This document shows, piece after piece, positions 1 through 8,546 of a stretch of DNA of 38,149 bases. Positions within the stretch are counted from its first letter, which is position 1; each line of letters opens with the position of its first letter. Position numbers and translations under genes: made by a program. Below the pieces are notes generated by a model. The model made no database searches and had not been told where the DNA came from. It saw only the letters and a program-made list of their open reading frames with translations. This stretch comes from Acidobacteriota bacterium (GTDB lineage Bacteria; Acidobacteriota; UBA6911): the NCBI GenBank assembly GCA_012719455.1, contig JAAYAJ010000066.1:1-38149 (forward strand), in the 5' to 3' direction.

Positions 1-2
1 CA

Positions 3-527
3 CTGACCCCGGCGATGGAGGATTATCTCGAAGCCATCTATTGCATTGGGCAGGGGAAGAAGGTCGTGAGGGTCAAAAACATCGCCAGCCGGATCGGGGT
101 TACGATGCCGACCGTCACCAGCATGCTCAAGTCGCTCAACCAGAAAGGGTTCGTGGATTACGAGAAGCGCGAATACCTGGAATTGACCCCCGAGGGGGAA
201 AGGGTCGGACGGGAGATCAACCGGCGGCATCAGGTCCTTCTCTCGTTTCTCATCGAGATCCTGGGGGTCGACCCGGAAGTGGCGGACGGAGAGGCCTGCC
301 GGATCGAGCATGGGATCGGCGCCAGGACCATGGACCGCCTGGTCCGGTTTATCAACTTCATCGAAACCTGTCCGAGGACGGGGCCTGATTGGATCAAGGC
401 TTTCGCAGAATGCCGGGACTCTCCCGGTTATGGATGTTCCGTTCACCTGAAAGACTGCATCGAGGAGATGGAGCGCAAGCGGAAGCGGCTGGATGCCGGA
501 AAGGACGGAGAAGATGACGCTCAGTAG
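3..527 (+). CDS. DtxR/MntR-family metal-dependent transcriptional regulator (5' truncated by window edge)
   Basis: The frame is open to the window edge: codons for Leu-Thr-Pro-Ala precede the first ATG at 15, and that run normally sits just before MEDYLEAIY in this family, so the true start lies upstream. The product has an N-terminal winged helix (about residues 1-60 from the ATG; VTMPTVTSMLKSL is the recognition region) and a C-terminal iron-dependent dimerisation domain. The motif CRIEHGIGARTMDRL supplies Glu and His metal ligands. By family knowledge it is a repressor that binds DNA when loaded with Fe2+ or Mn2+. It overlaps the following feoA-like gene by 14 bases and heads a Feo operon, so I infer it controls that iron-uptake cluster. 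Family is secure; the metal and the operator are not shown. Confidence 0.9.
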   Translation: MTPAMEDYLEAIYCIGQGKKVVRVKNIASRIGVTMPTVTSMLKSLNQKGFVDYEKREYLELTPEGERVGREINRRHQVLLSFLIEILGVDPEVADGEACRIEHGIGARTMDRLVRFINFIETCPRTGPDWIKAFAECRDSPGYGCSVHLKDCIEEMERKRKRLDAGKDGEDDAQ

Positions 528-765
528 CGTGGCTTCCGGGGAAGTCGTGCTGAAGGCCATCTGGGGAGGACGGGACCTCAAGGCCAGGCTCTACAGCTTC
601 GGCCTGACCCCGGGCTCCCGGTTTTCCGTCCTGTGCCGGGACGGCTGCGGCCGGCTCGTGATCCGGGTGCGGGACAGCGTCTTTGCCCTTGGGAGCGGCA
701 TGGCCGAAAAAATGGAGGTCGATCAGACTCCGGTTCCGAGGCCGAAATGTTCGGACTGTCAATGA
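514..765 (+). CDS. FeoA-like protein (first of two)
   Basis: An 83-residue SH3-like FeoA-fold protein: LKARLYSFGLTPGSRFSVL corresponds to the family's 'R L x x M G L x P G' core, and the C-terminal half carries the usual VIRVRDSVFALG strand pair. FeoA proteins are small cytoplasmic partners of the Fe2+ transporter FeoB. An ATG at 493 is in frame, but the ATG at 514 is preferred because AAGGACGGAG lies just upstream and it gives a normal FeoA length. The gene overlaps the DtxR-type regulator. The C-terminus ends in CSDC, a possible extra metal-binding pair. A second FeoA is encoded at 2089-2322, so the operon has two divergent copies. Confidence 0.85.
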   Translation: MTLSSVASGEVVLKAIWGGRDLKARLYSFGLTPGSRFSVLCRDGCGRLVIRVRDSVFALGSGMAEKMEVDQTPVPRPKCSDCQ

Positions 766-977
766 CGGGGACGGAGGCGGGCACATGAGGGGGAGGATGA
801 TACAGGTTTTGACCGAAGCTGAATAGACGCGCAGGGATGTCTTACGGGCTCCCGCCTCCCGGCCGGGGAAAGTGAGAAGGCGTAACTGGGGATCGCGGAT
901 CCTTGGTTGCGCTCTTTTTTTGCCCCGGCGCGCGGCCGTGGTGTGAACGGAACGGGGATGACACGGAGAGGAAACCG

Positions 978-2066
978 ATGATTGGGAAGGTTTTCAGGAT
1001 GACGGCCCTGCTGATGTGGCTGGGGGGCCTGGTCCCCGCGACCGCCGCCGGAGAAGAGGAGGATGCGGTCGTGGCCGGAACTGCAGGCCGCTTCTGGGAG
1101 CGCGTCGAAGCGGGCGGACTGATCGAGTTCGGCGGAGGGTACAGGTCATTCGGCGCCTCGAACCGCGCGAGCGACATCCAGTTGACCACGGCGGAGTTGG
1201 GGCTCGGCGTAGGCCTCAACCGCTGGATACGGGCCGACCTGACATTTTTATATGAAAACCCGGCGGGGTGTGAACCGGGAGGGTTTGGTCTCGACTCGGC
1301 CTTTGTCACCTTCCGGGACGAGGAACGGTTTCCTCTCTGGATGTCGGTGGGAAAGCTCTACGTTCCCTTCGGCGCGCTCCTGACCCGGTTTCCCGATGAT
1401 CCGGCCGTGGATCAACCGATGACCCTGTTGCTGGGGGAGACCTCGGAGGAGACGGTGGCCGCCGGCTGGGAACGGTCCGGTCTTTCGGTGAAGGGTTACC
1501 TTTTCGGCGGAGAGATGAGGGTGGCAGGCAACCGCGCTTTCCCGGCATTCGGCGTTGACGTCCGCTATGAAGCGCCTGCGGGGGAAGGAGTGGATGTTAT
1601 GGCGGGGGCGTCTTATATTTCCAATGTTGCCGATTCGGATTGTCTGACGGAGACTATCAGCGACAACGTCAAGGCGCTGGAAAAAAGCGTGGGGGGATTC
1701 GCTCTTTACGGCCGGATCGGATTTCGCGGTCTCTTCGCCACGGGGGAGTTCATAACGGCGCTCGGTTCCTTCCGCGCCGGAGAACTGGCGCGCGCCGACG
1801 GCCGGGGGGCGAGGCCTTCGGCATGGAATATCGAGGCGGGATATCGATGGGAGCGCTTCCTGGAGATCGTGCTGAAGGTCGCCGGGTCGGGGGAAACCGA
1901 GGCGATCGGCCTCCCCCGCAGGCGCCTCGGCCTGGGGCTCAACCGGGACCTGGGTCGGAACGTTGCCGCATCGTTCGCCCTGCTGGGCGATCGCTTCCAC
2001 CCCGGGGATGTCGACGGGAAGGACAGGGGACTGGCTGCCCTGGGCCAGGTAGCAGTGAGGTTCTAG
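978..2066 (+). CDS. LbtU-like outer-membrane porin
   Basis: A 362-residue exported protein. The N-terminus (MIGKVFRMTALLMWLGG, then ATAAG) is a Sec signal peptide. The body is a series of short amphipathic strands ending in VAVRF, typical of an outer-membrane beta-barrel. Segments such as AELGLGVGLNRWIRADLTF, VGKLYVPFG and EETVAAGWERSG resemble the LbtU family of siderophore porins, which occur next to feo genes in other bacteria. The ATG at 978 is preferred over one at 903 because it begins the signal peptide and follows GAGAGGAAA. It sits between the two feoA genes, so a role in bringing iron across the outer membrane is inferred. The substrate is unproven. Confidence 0.75.
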   Translation: MIGKVFRMTALLMWLGGLVPATAAGEEEDAVVAGTAGRFWERVEAGGLIEFGGGYRSFGASNRASDIQLTTAELGLGVGLNRWIRADLTFLYENPAGCEPGGFGLDSAFVTFRDEERFPLWMSVGKLYVPFGALLTRFPDDPAVDQPMTLLLGETSEETVAAGWERSGLSVKGYLFGGEMRVAGNRAFPAFGVDVRYEAPAGEGVDVMAGASYISNVADSDCLTETISDNVKALEKSVGGFALYGRIGFRGLFATGEFITALGSFRAGELARADGRGARPSAWNIEAGYRWERFLEIVLKVAGSGETEAIGLPRRRLGLGLNRDLGRNVAASFALLGDRFHPGDVDGKDRGLAALGQVAVRF

Positions 2067-2088
2067 GTGGGTAACTGGAGGGGCCGGG

Positions 2089-2322
2089 ATGGGAAAAATC
2101 ATGTTGCGGCAGATGAAGGAGAACCAGTCGGGTGTTATCACCGCCGTTCGGGTGAGGGGGGAACTGGGGCAACGCATCCGTGACATGGGGCTGGTTCCCG
2201 GCACCGCCGTCACCGTTTGCGGGCGGGCGCCGCTGTACGACCCGGTGGCCCTCAAGGTGATGGGATTCACCCTGACGCTGCGCAACAACGAGGCGGACCA
2301 CATCGAGGTGGAGGTCGAGTAG
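2089..2322 (+). CDS. feoA: FeoA, ferrous iron transport protein A
   Basis: A 77-residue FeoA-type SH3-like protein. The central GELGQRIRDMGLVPGTAVTV is the family signature, followed by DPVALKVMGFTLTLRNNEADHIEVE, the classic FeoA C-terminal strands. GGAGGGG precedes the ATG. The stop codon is directly adjacent to the feoB start (2323), so the two genes are almost certainly co-translated and this copy is the canonical partner of FeoB. It acts in the cytoplasm and is thought to modulate FeoB activity. Confidence 0.93.
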   Translation: MGKIMLRQMKENQSGVITAVRVRGELGQRIRDMGLVPGTAVTVCGRAPLYDPVALKVMGFTLTLRNNEADHIEVEVE

Positions 2323-4518
2323 ATGGAGACGGCGCTGATGCCGGCGGAGGATGCGAACCCTGGCAGTCCGACCCTGGCGCTGACGGGGAACCCGAATTCG
2401 GGGAAAACGACCCTGTTCAACGCCCTGACCGGCGCGCGGCAGCATGTGGGGAACTACCCCGGGGTGACTGTGGAAACCAAGGAAGGGGTTTGCAACCACA
2501 ACGGTCGCCAGGTGCGGGTCGTGGACCTTCCCGGGACCTATTCGCTGACCGCCTATTCGATGGAAGAGGTCGTCACCCGCGATTTCCTGATTCGGCGCAG
2601 GCCCGATGTCGTCGTCGACGTCGTGGACGCCTCCAACCTGGAGCGGAACCTCTACCTGACGGTGCAGCTGATGGAGATGGGAGTCCCGCTGGTGCTGTGC
2701 CTCAACATGGTCGACGCTGCCCGCAAGCGCGGGATCGAGGTGGATGCCGAGAGGCTCTCGGCGCGGTTGGGGGCCGAGGTGATCCCGACCGTGGCCCGGA
2801 CCGGGAAGGGGAAGGAGGCCCTGCTGGACGCGGCGCTCCGGAAAGCGCGGGAAGGGGCGGGAGGCCCTCCGCTGGTGATCTCCTACGGCAACGACATCGA
2901 TGAGGCCATTGCCGCGATGGAGGCCTTGATCAGCTCCCGCGCGTTTTTGGCCGGATCGGGTCCCGCCCGGTGGATCGCGCTCAAGTATCTCGAGGAGGAT
3001 GGGCGGATCCTCGCCGAGGGGGACGCCGCCGACCCGGCGCTTTCGGCCTCCCTCAAGGAGGAGGTGCGGAAGGTGTCGGTCCACCTCGCCCGCACCCTCG
3101 ATACCGAACCAGAGGCGCTGATCTCCGACCAGCGCTACGGTTTTATCCACGCCCTGCTCCGGGAGGGGGTCGTCCGGCGCGAGCACGACCAGAACCGGCT
3201 TTACGTTTCGGACCGGATCGACCGGTTCCTGACCCACCGGCTGTTCGGCCCGTTGGTGATGCTGGCGGTGGTGATGGCCCTCTACCGCTTCATGTTCACC
3301 TACAGCGCGCGGCCGGTCGCATGGATGGAGGGGATCTTCTCCTGGCTCGGCCGCCTGGCTTCGGCCCACCTCCCCGACGGGGTCTTGCGGTCGCTGGTGA
3401 TTTCGGGCCTCATCGACGGGGTGGGGGGGGTGATGAGCTTCGTGCCTCTCATCCTGCTCATGTTTTTCGGTATCGCCATCCTCGAGGATTCCGGGTACCT
3501 GGCGCGCGTGGCCTACATGCTGGACCGCGTGTTCCGCATCTTCGGACTGCACGGGAATTCGGTCATCTCCTACATAGTGGCCGGCGGGATCGCCGGCGGG
3601 TGCGCCGTTCCCGGGGTACTGGCGGCGCGTACCCTGCGCTCCCCCCGGGAGCGGCTGGCCACGCTGCTGACCGCCCCTTTCATGAACTGCGGCGCCAAGC
3701 TCCCGGTCTTCGCCCTGCTGATCGCGGCCTTTTTCGCCGAACACCGGGAGGAGGTCATGTTCACGATCACCCTGATCGCGTGGACGGGGGCGCTGCTGGC
3801 GGCCCGGCTCTTTCGTTCCACCGTGATCCGCGGCCCCGCGACCCCTTTCGTCATGGAGCTCCCCCCCTACCGGGTTCCCACCCTGAGGGGGCTGCTGATC
3901 CACACCTGGGAGCGGACCTGGCAGTACATCAAAAAGGCGGGCACCGTCATCCTCGCCATCGCCATCATCCTCTGGGCAATGATGACGTTTCCCGCGCTCT
4001 CCGATTCGCAGGTCGGCCGGTTCGAGAGCGAGCGGGCGGAGATTCTCGCTTCGGCAACCACGGAGAAGAAGGCGGAACTCGAGGCGGTCGACCGGGCGCA
4101 AGCCGAGGCCGGGCTCAGGAATTCCCTGGCCGGCCGCATCGGCGTCGCCCTGGAAAGGGTTACGCGCTGGGCCGGGTTCGACTGGCGCACCAACGTCGCG
4201 CTCCTGGGGGGCTTCGCCGCCAAGGAAGTGGTGGTGTCGACGCTCGGGACCGCCTACTCGCTCGGGGAGGTGAACCCGGAACAGGGCGGCGGGCTGGCGG
4301 AAAGACTGGCCGCCAACCCGGGGTGGAATCGCGTGGTCGCCTGGAGCATGATCGTCTTCACCATTTTTTACGCGCCCTGCTTCGTGGCCGTGGTCTGCAT
4401 CGCCCGGGAAGCCGGGTCATGGAAATGGGGCGCTTTTTCCGTTCTGTTCAACACGGCCGTAGCCTTCGGCTTGGCCGTGGCAGTCTATCAGGTCGGGACA
4501 CTCCTGGGGGCGGGTTGA
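2323..4518 (+). CDS. feoB: FeoB, ferrous iron transporter
   Basis: A 731-residue inner-membrane Fe2+ transporter of normal length. The N-terminal GTPase domain shows G1 GNPNSGKTT (residues 22-30), G2 around YPGVTVET, G3 DLPG (68-71) and G4 NMVD (128-131). A linker domain follows, then a polytopic membrane domain from about residue 300 with two 'gate' repeats: GGIAGGCAVPGVLAARTL with NCGAKLPVF, and later GGFAAKEVVVSTLGTAYS. The start codon follows the feoA stop without a gap, and the stop overlaps the next small gene (TGATG). The role in ferrous iron import is established family knowledge and the context supports it fully. Confidence 0.97.
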   Translation: METALMPAEDANPGSPTLALTGNPNSGKTTLFNALTGARQHVGNYPGVTVETKEGVCNHNGRQVRVVDLPGTYSLTAYSMEEVVTRDFLIRRRPDVVVDVVDASNLERNLYLTVQLMEMGVPLVLCLNMVDAARKRGIEVDAERLSARLGAEVIPTVARTGKGKEALLDAALRKAREGAGGPPLVISYGNDIDEAIAAMEALISSRAFLAGSGPARWIALKYLEEDGRILAEGDAADPALSASLKEEVRKVSVHLARTLDTEPEALISDQRYGFIHALLREGVVRREHDQNRLYVSDRIDRFLTHRLFGPLVMLAVVMALYRFMFTYSARPVAWMEGIFSWLGRLASAHLPDGVLRSLVISGLIDGVGGVMSFVPLILLMFFGIAILEDSGYLARVAYMLDRVFRIFGLHGNSVISYIVAGGIAGGCAVPGVLAARTLRSPRERLATLLTAPFMNCGAKLPVFALLIAAFFAEHREEVMFTITLIAWTGALLAARLFRSTVIRGPATPFVMELPPYRVPTLRGLLIHTWERTWQYIKKAGTVILAIAIILWAMMTFPALSDSQVGRFESERAEILASATTEKKAELEAVDRAQAEAGLRNSLAGRIGVALERVTRWAGFDWRTNVALLGGFAAKEVVVSTLGTAYSLGEVNPEQGGGLAERLAANPGWNRVVAWSMIVFTIFYAPCFVAVVCIAREAGSWKWGAFSVLFNTAVAFGLAVAVYQVGTLLGAG

Positions 4519-4679
4519 TGGAAATGTTTCTGGTGGTCCTGATCGTCGCCCTGGCCGCGGGCTGGCTTTTCTGGAAAATCCGGCGCGGTGTCCGGCACCC
4601 GGTCTGCGGAGGGTGCGGCGGCTGTACGGGCCGGGGCGGAAGTGCGAAAGGGAGCCAAACAATTGCAGCCGCGGGGTGA
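4518..4679 (+). CDS. FeoB-associated Cys-rich membrane protein
   Basis: A 53-residue protein: one transmembrane helix (MEMFLVVLIVALAAGWLFW), a basic segment (KIRRGVR), then a short tail with three cysteines (CGGCGGC), as in the FeoB-associated Cys-rich family. The ATG overlaps the feoB stop (TGATG), so it is translationally coupled. Members of this family follow feoB in many anaerobes and may play an FeoC-like or metal-handling role, but function is not established. Confidence 0.85.
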   Translation: MEMFLVVLIVALAAGWLFWKIRRGVRHPVCGGCGGCTGRGGSAKGSQTIAAAG

Positions 4680-4684
4680 AATGC

Positions 4685-4700
4685 CATACAATGTCATGGT
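4685..4700 (+). promoter_or_regulatory. Candidate -10 element for a leaderless radical SAM transcript
   Basis: TACAAT at 4687-4692 matches TATAAT at 5 of 6 positions, with a weak TTGCAG 18 bases upstream (4663-4668). The predicted transcription start would fall within a few bases of the ATG at 4701, which has no Shine-Dalgarno sequence. Weak evidence; the gene could instead be read through from the feo operon. Confidence 0.3.
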
Positions 4701-6017
4701 ATGAGAATTCTTGTCATACAGCCCACCCACTACAAGGGCCCCTCCGACCGGAGGCTGCACCGCACGCGTAAAAGAAGCGTGGTCAACCTGACGCTCCCCT
4801 ACCTGGCGGCCCTGACCCCGGCGGAGTGGGAGGTCACCCTGGTCGACGAGCAACTGGACGAGGTCGATTTCGCCGCCGCCGTCGACCTGGTGGCCCTCAC
4901 CTGCTGGACCATGAACTCCCTCCGGGCTTACGAAATCGCCGGCCGGTTCCGGGAGCGGGGGATCCCCGTGATTATGGGGGGGCCGCATACCTTCTTTCAC
5001 GCCGAAGAGGCCTCGGAGCACTGTGACGCCGTCGGGCTGGGGGAAGGGGAGTCGATCTGGCCCCTCATGCTCGCGGACGCCGCGGCCGGGAGACTGAAAA
5101 AATTCTATCGTGCGGATTCCCTGCACGATCTGGCCCGCCTTCCATTCCCCCGCTACGACCTGATCGACCTTGGGCGCTACGATCTGTTCAAGACCTATTC
5201 GGTGCAGTCTTCCCGGGGCTGCCCCTTTCGGTGCGAATTCTGTTCGGAGCGCATGTACCTGGGGGACCAATACCGCACCCGGCCCGCCGGCGAGGTCGTC
5301 GAGGAGATCCGCCACACGCGGTCGAAGGACATCCTCTTCGCCGACAGTAACTTCGCCGGGAACCTGCCCCGCGCGATGGAACTGATGGAGGCGCTGATCC
5401 CGCTGAAGGTGCGCTGGTCTGCCCTGTGGAGCGCCCACCTGTGCAAGAACGACGAATTCATGGACCTGGCGCGCCGCAGCGGGCTATTGCACCTGAATAT
5501 CGGCATGGAGAGCATCGACCCAAAGACGCTTGCCTCGATGAACAAGAAGGCCAACAAGGTCGAGGAGTACGCGCAGATCCTGGCGGGCCTGCGCAAGAGG
5601 GGGATCAGCTATTCGCTCAATTTCATCTTCGGCTGGGACACGGAGACGGAATCCGTGTTTGCCGCCACGCTGAAATTCCTGATGGATTACAAGGTGCCGG
5701 CCGCCTACTTCAATATCCTGACCCCGGACAAAGGGACTCCACTGTACGACCGCATGCTCGCGGAAGGACGCATCCTCGATATCGACGCCATGGGGCGCTG
5801 GCCCGGGGACCGGTGCTACATCCGACCGGCGCATTTCACCCCCGAGGAGTTGGAACGAGGGGTGCGGGACATGTACGTGAAATTCTACACCTACGGCTCG
5901 ATGCTGCGCCGCCTCCCGCCGCCGGTCACCGCGCGCAATATCGCCTCCTGGGTCATCAATGTTTCGCAGCGCAAGATGGCGCGGGCGGAGGGGATGGAAT
6001 CGTTCGACGATTTCTGA
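4701..6017 (+). CDS. Cobalamin-binding-type radical SAM protein
   Basis: A 438-residue protein with the two-domain layout of B12-dependent radical SAM enzymes. The N-terminal part (about residues 1-135) is Rossmann-like: MRILVIQPTHY, VTLVDE, VALTCWTMNS, IPVIMGGPHTFF, VGLGEGE. The central domain has the [4Fe-4S]-binding CPFRCEFC (C174, C178, C181) after SSRGC, then the TIM-barrel strands (ILFADSNF, LNIGMESID, FIFGWDTET). The substrate is unknown; relatives include methyltransferases and many unassigned enzymes. It follows the feo operon but shares no obvious function with it. The canonical DxHxxG cobalamin ligand motif is not evident, so B12 binding is uncertain. Confidence 0.85.
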   Translation: MRILVIQPTHYKGPSDRRLHRTRKRSVVNLTLPYLAALTPAEWEVTLVDEQLDEVDFAAAVDLVALTCWTMNSLRAYEIAGRFRERGIPVIMGGPHTFFHAEEASEHCDAVGLGEGESIWPLMLADAAAGRLKKFYRADSLHDLARLPFPRYDLIDLGRYDLFKTYSVQSSRGCPFRCEFCSERMYLGDQYRTRPAGEVVEEIRHTRSKDILFADSNFAGNLPRAMELMEALIPLKVRWSALWSAHLCKNDEFMDLARRSGLLHLNIGMESIDPKTLASMNKKANKVEEYAQILAGLRKRGISYSLNFIFGWDTETESVFAATLKFLMDYKVPAAYFNILTPDKGTPLYDRMLAEGRILDIDAMGRWPGDRCYIRPAHFTPEELERGVRDMYVKFYTYGSMLRRLPPPVTARNIASWVINVSQRKMARAEGMESFDDF

Positions 6018-6033
6018 CCCTCCGGCCCCCCGC

Positions 6034-8262
6034 TCAGAAAAAGCGCAGGATATAGGAGGCCCTGACGCTGCGACCCATTTCGGGCGCGAGGTCCTTGATG
6101 AAGGAGAGGTGGTTGCGGTAGAGGCGGTCCGCTGCGTTGGAGACGCCGAGAGAGACGACGTGCATCCGGTTCGAGCGGACCAGCGTGAACGATCCCGCCA
6201 GATTGAGGACGGCGTAGCCGGGCGTGCGGGTCTCGGTTGGACCGAGCCGCTCCTGGGCCCCCGCCATGACAAGCTCAGGCCTGAAGCTCAAGGTTCCCCA
6301 GCGCGCGTCGATGCCGATTTTCCCCCGGAACGGGGGAATCCGGGGCAAGGGGTCGCCAGAGGCGGCCAGCCCGGCATTGACGACGTCCAGTGCGCCCGTC
6401 AGCCACACCCCCTGCCGCAGCGCCGCGGCCAGCGACACCTCCCCCCCTACAAAGCGGGCGTCCTGCTGTGCGAAACGCGCCTCCCTCAGCCCGTGCGCCC
6501 AGGAGCCCGTGAAGTCGAGATAGATGAAATCGCGGATGCGGTAATAATAGAAGTCGGCGCGCATTTCCAGCCGGGCGCTTTCGCCGCGCAGGGATAGGTC
6601 GATGCCGTCGGCTCTTTCGCGCTTGAGATCCCGGTCACCGATTTCGAAGGCGAGATTTCCGATATGCGGACCGTGGTTGTAGAGCTCTTCGAGCGCGGGG
6701 GCTCGGTAGGAGTGGGTGTAATGAGCCACGGCCGCCATATGTTTTCCAAGTGGAAGCCGGATCCCCGCGGCCCCCGAAAAGCCGGTGAAGGAGCGCCGCG
6801 GGAGCCCGGAGGGGGAATAGCCGGTGTGCTCCAGCCGGCCGCCGAACTGCAACCGGGCGGACGCGATGTCAACTTCCTGCAGGGTGAACAAAGCGAAAGT
6901 GTTTCCCCGGGCGGGGGGAGACAGCGCCTCCTCCCCCTCGGCCCGATAGTCGCGGCGACTGAACTGCAGGCCCGAGGTCCCCTCCAGGCCGCCCGCGTGG
7001 CGCTGCCTGACGGTGGCGCGGAGGTGGAACAGCTTGTTGTCGAAAGCGGTGGCCGTGCTCTCCCCCTCCACTTCCTTGTGCATCCAGCGGCTCAGAGCGG
7101 CGGCGACCTTGACCTCCTCCAGGATGGACCCCGGGCGGCGGGTGCCCGCATTAAGCCGGACATTCTGCCAGGAGAAGGTTTCGTCGACCTGGGGGACGTC
7201 TTCCTCGGGATCGGGGAGTTCGTCTTCCGCCTCCCCCTCTTCGTGGTGATGGTGGAAAGCTCCCGCGAAGGGGATCCCGAGGCGGCCCCGGTTGAAGGCG
7301 TAGCTCAGGTTGAAGAAGGGACCGTCGGAGTGCCAGCCCAACCCGGCGCTGCCGGCGCTCGAGCGGGTCTTGGAATTGTCCACCCTTCCCGAGGGGCTGT
7401 CATAATCCCCCGCGACCTGGCGCGAAGCGCTGCTCCAGACCAGCCAGTTTCCGTGCCCGTATTCGACCCCGGCATGAGCGGCGGCGGCGTTGGTGTTGCC
7501 GGCCCCGGACGCCGTCAATTGGCCGCGGAAGCCGGGATGGGGGTGCTCATGGAGGAGGTGGTGGGCCGTCACCATGTTTACCACCCCCCCGATGGCGCTG
7601 CTGCCGTAGAGGAGAGTAGCGGGGCCTTTGACCACCTCGACCCGATCCAGGTTCGGCGCATCCACCGGTTCGGCGTGCTCTCCCGACTGGGAGGACAGGG
7701 TCCCGGTGGGGAGGCCGTCGTTCAGGATCAGGACCCGGTCGCCGTCGAACCCGCGCACGACCGGGCGGGAACTGCCGGGACCGAAGCTGCGCTTGTGGAC
7801 GCCCGATTCCCCCGCGATGGTGTCCCCCAGGCCGAAGGACCCCTGCTCGACCAGGCGCAGGGAAGAGACCGTGGTGACCGATTGGAGGGCGTTGAAGGCG
7901 GTCTCCTCCCGCCCCGTCGCCGTGACCGTGATCTCGTGCCGCACGGGGGAAAGGGCCAGCGTGAAATCGACCCGTGCCCGCTCCCCCGATTCAATCCGGA
8001 TCTTTTTTACCGGTCCCGTCAGTGCGTGCATATGGCTCACGACGTCGACTTCGCCCGGTGGGAGGTCCGCAAAAAGATAGCGCCCTTCGGCGTCCGTCAT
8101 CGTGGACCGTCCCAGTTGGATCAAGGTTACGGAGGCCGAGGGAACCGGCCGGCCGTTCCGCTCGAGCGTGACGGTGCCCTCGAGGGAGGCCGACTGGGCC
8201 GGCGCGCCCAGCGGGAAGAGGAGGAACAACAGCACGATGAAGAACCCGGACGATTTTGCCAC
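6034..8262 (-). CDS. TonB-dependent receptor, probable metal (zinc-like) receptor
   Basis: A 742-residue outer-membrane receptor. Order: signal peptide (residues 1-25, ending APAQS), carboxypeptidase-regulatory-like domain (about 27-105), TonB plug (about 110-232, with VVRGFDGDRVLILNDGLPTG and VEVVKGPATLLYGSSAIGGVVN), then a beta-barrel ending in ASYILRFF. Two His-rich stretches stand out: AHHLLHEHPHP (233-243) and HHHH at 337-340 followed by a run of Glu/Asp to residue 356. A His-rich extracellular loop is known from ZnuD-type zinc receptors, so zinc or a similar divalent metal is inferred. The start is GTG at 8262 with GGGGAG upstream. Genes on both sides converge on or diverge from it, so it is monocistronic. 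Confidence 0.92.
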   Translation of the reverse strand: MAKSSGFFIVLLFLLFPLGAPAQSASLEGTVTLERNGRPVPSASVTLIQLGRSTMTDAEGRYLFADLPPGEVDVVSHMHALTGPVKKIRIESGERARVDFTLALSPVRHEITVTATGREETAFNALQSVTTVSSLRLVEQGSFGLGDTIAGESGVHKRSFGPGSSRPVVRGFDGDRVLILNDGLPTGTLSSQSGEHAEPVDAPNLDRVEVVKGPATLLYGSSAIGGVVNMVTAHHLLHEHPHPGFRGQLTASGAGNTNAAAAHAGVEYGHGNWLVWSSASRQVAGDYDSPSGRVDNSKTRSSAGSAGLGWHSDGPFFNLSYAFNRGRLGIPFAGAFHHHHEEGEAEDELPDPEEDVPQVDETFSWQNVRLNAGTRRPGSILEEVKVAAALSRWMHKEVEGESTATAFDNKLFHLRATVRQRHAGGLEGTSGLQFSRRDYRAEGEEALSPPARGNTFALFTLQEVDIASARLQFGGRLEHTGYSPSGLPRRSFTGFSGAAGIRLPLGKHMAAVAHYTHSYRAPALEELYNHGPHIGNLAFEIGDRDLKRERADGIDLSLRGESARLEMRADFYYYRIRDFIYLDFTGSWAHGLREARFAQQDARFVGGEVSLAAALRQGVWLTGALDVVNAGLAASGDPLPRIPPFRGKIGIDARWGTLSFRPELVMAGAQERLGPTETRTPGYAVLNLAGSFTLVRSNRMHVVSLGVSNAADRLYRNHLSFIKDLAPEMGRSVRASYILRFF

Positions 8263-8324
8263 CTTGATAACTCCCCTGCCTATTTCAACCCACGGGAAAA
8301 CACCCCGATTTTTCTCGACGCGTG

Positions 8325-8364
8325 AACTGATAATATAATGCTAATGCAAAAGCATTTGCAATAC
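8325..8364 (-). promoter_or_regulatory. Candidate promoter with internal palindromic operator for the TonB receptor
   Basis: On the minus strand TTGCAA is followed after 18 bases by TATATT, a plausible sigma-70 promoter about 70 bases upstream of the GTG start. The spacer contains a perfect inverted repeat, TGCAAAAGCATTTGCA on the plus strand (8345-8360; 6-base arms, 4-base centre). A palindrome between -35 and -10 is typical of a repressor site. Given the receptor, a Zur/Fur/MntR-type regulator is a reasonable inference, but no known consensus is matched exactly. Confidence 0.45.
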
Positions 8365-8493
8365 GGTTGCGCCTGAAAAAACGGGGGGCTGTTCTTTTTT
8401 TGGGAACCTGGGGACAAGGGGGGCGTAAAAGGGATTGGAAGCGCGAAAAAGATTGGACACAGTGTCACCAAGTTTGTCACCTCGAACCCTTTA

Positions 8494-8528
8494 ATAAGGG
8501 CGGCTGTTGAGGCCGCCCTTATCTTTTT
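8494..8528. terminator. Intrinsic-terminator-like hairpin
   Basis: A perfect 11-base-pair stem (8494-8504 with 8512-8522) with a 7-base loop. On the plus strand it is followed by CTTTTT. On the minus strand it lies about 25 bases past the stop of the Yip1-like gene but has only a weak T tract (TTATTAAA). It most likely ends the peptide/ABC operon transcribed from the right, and works better in the plus direction. No plus-strand gene is seen immediately upstream. Confidence 0.7.
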
Positions 8529-8546
8529 GTGGTGCGCCAGGCACGA

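Noticed and set aside
1939-4101. Long minus-strand frame (720 codons) antisense to feoB
   Set aside because: Arg/Pro/Gly/His-rich and full of low-complexity runs; it is the shadow of feoB in G+C-rich DNA.
6664-8325. Plus-strand frame (553 codons) opposite the TonB receptor
   Set aside because: Shadow of the receptor gene.
8280-8480. Minus-strand frame upstream of the TonB receptor
   Set aside because: Lies across the promoter and palindrome, has no good ribosome-binding site and no family resemblance.
8450-8482. Repeated GTCACC-like words suggesting a transposon end
   Set aside because: Short direct repeats without terminal inverted repeats, target duplication or transposase.
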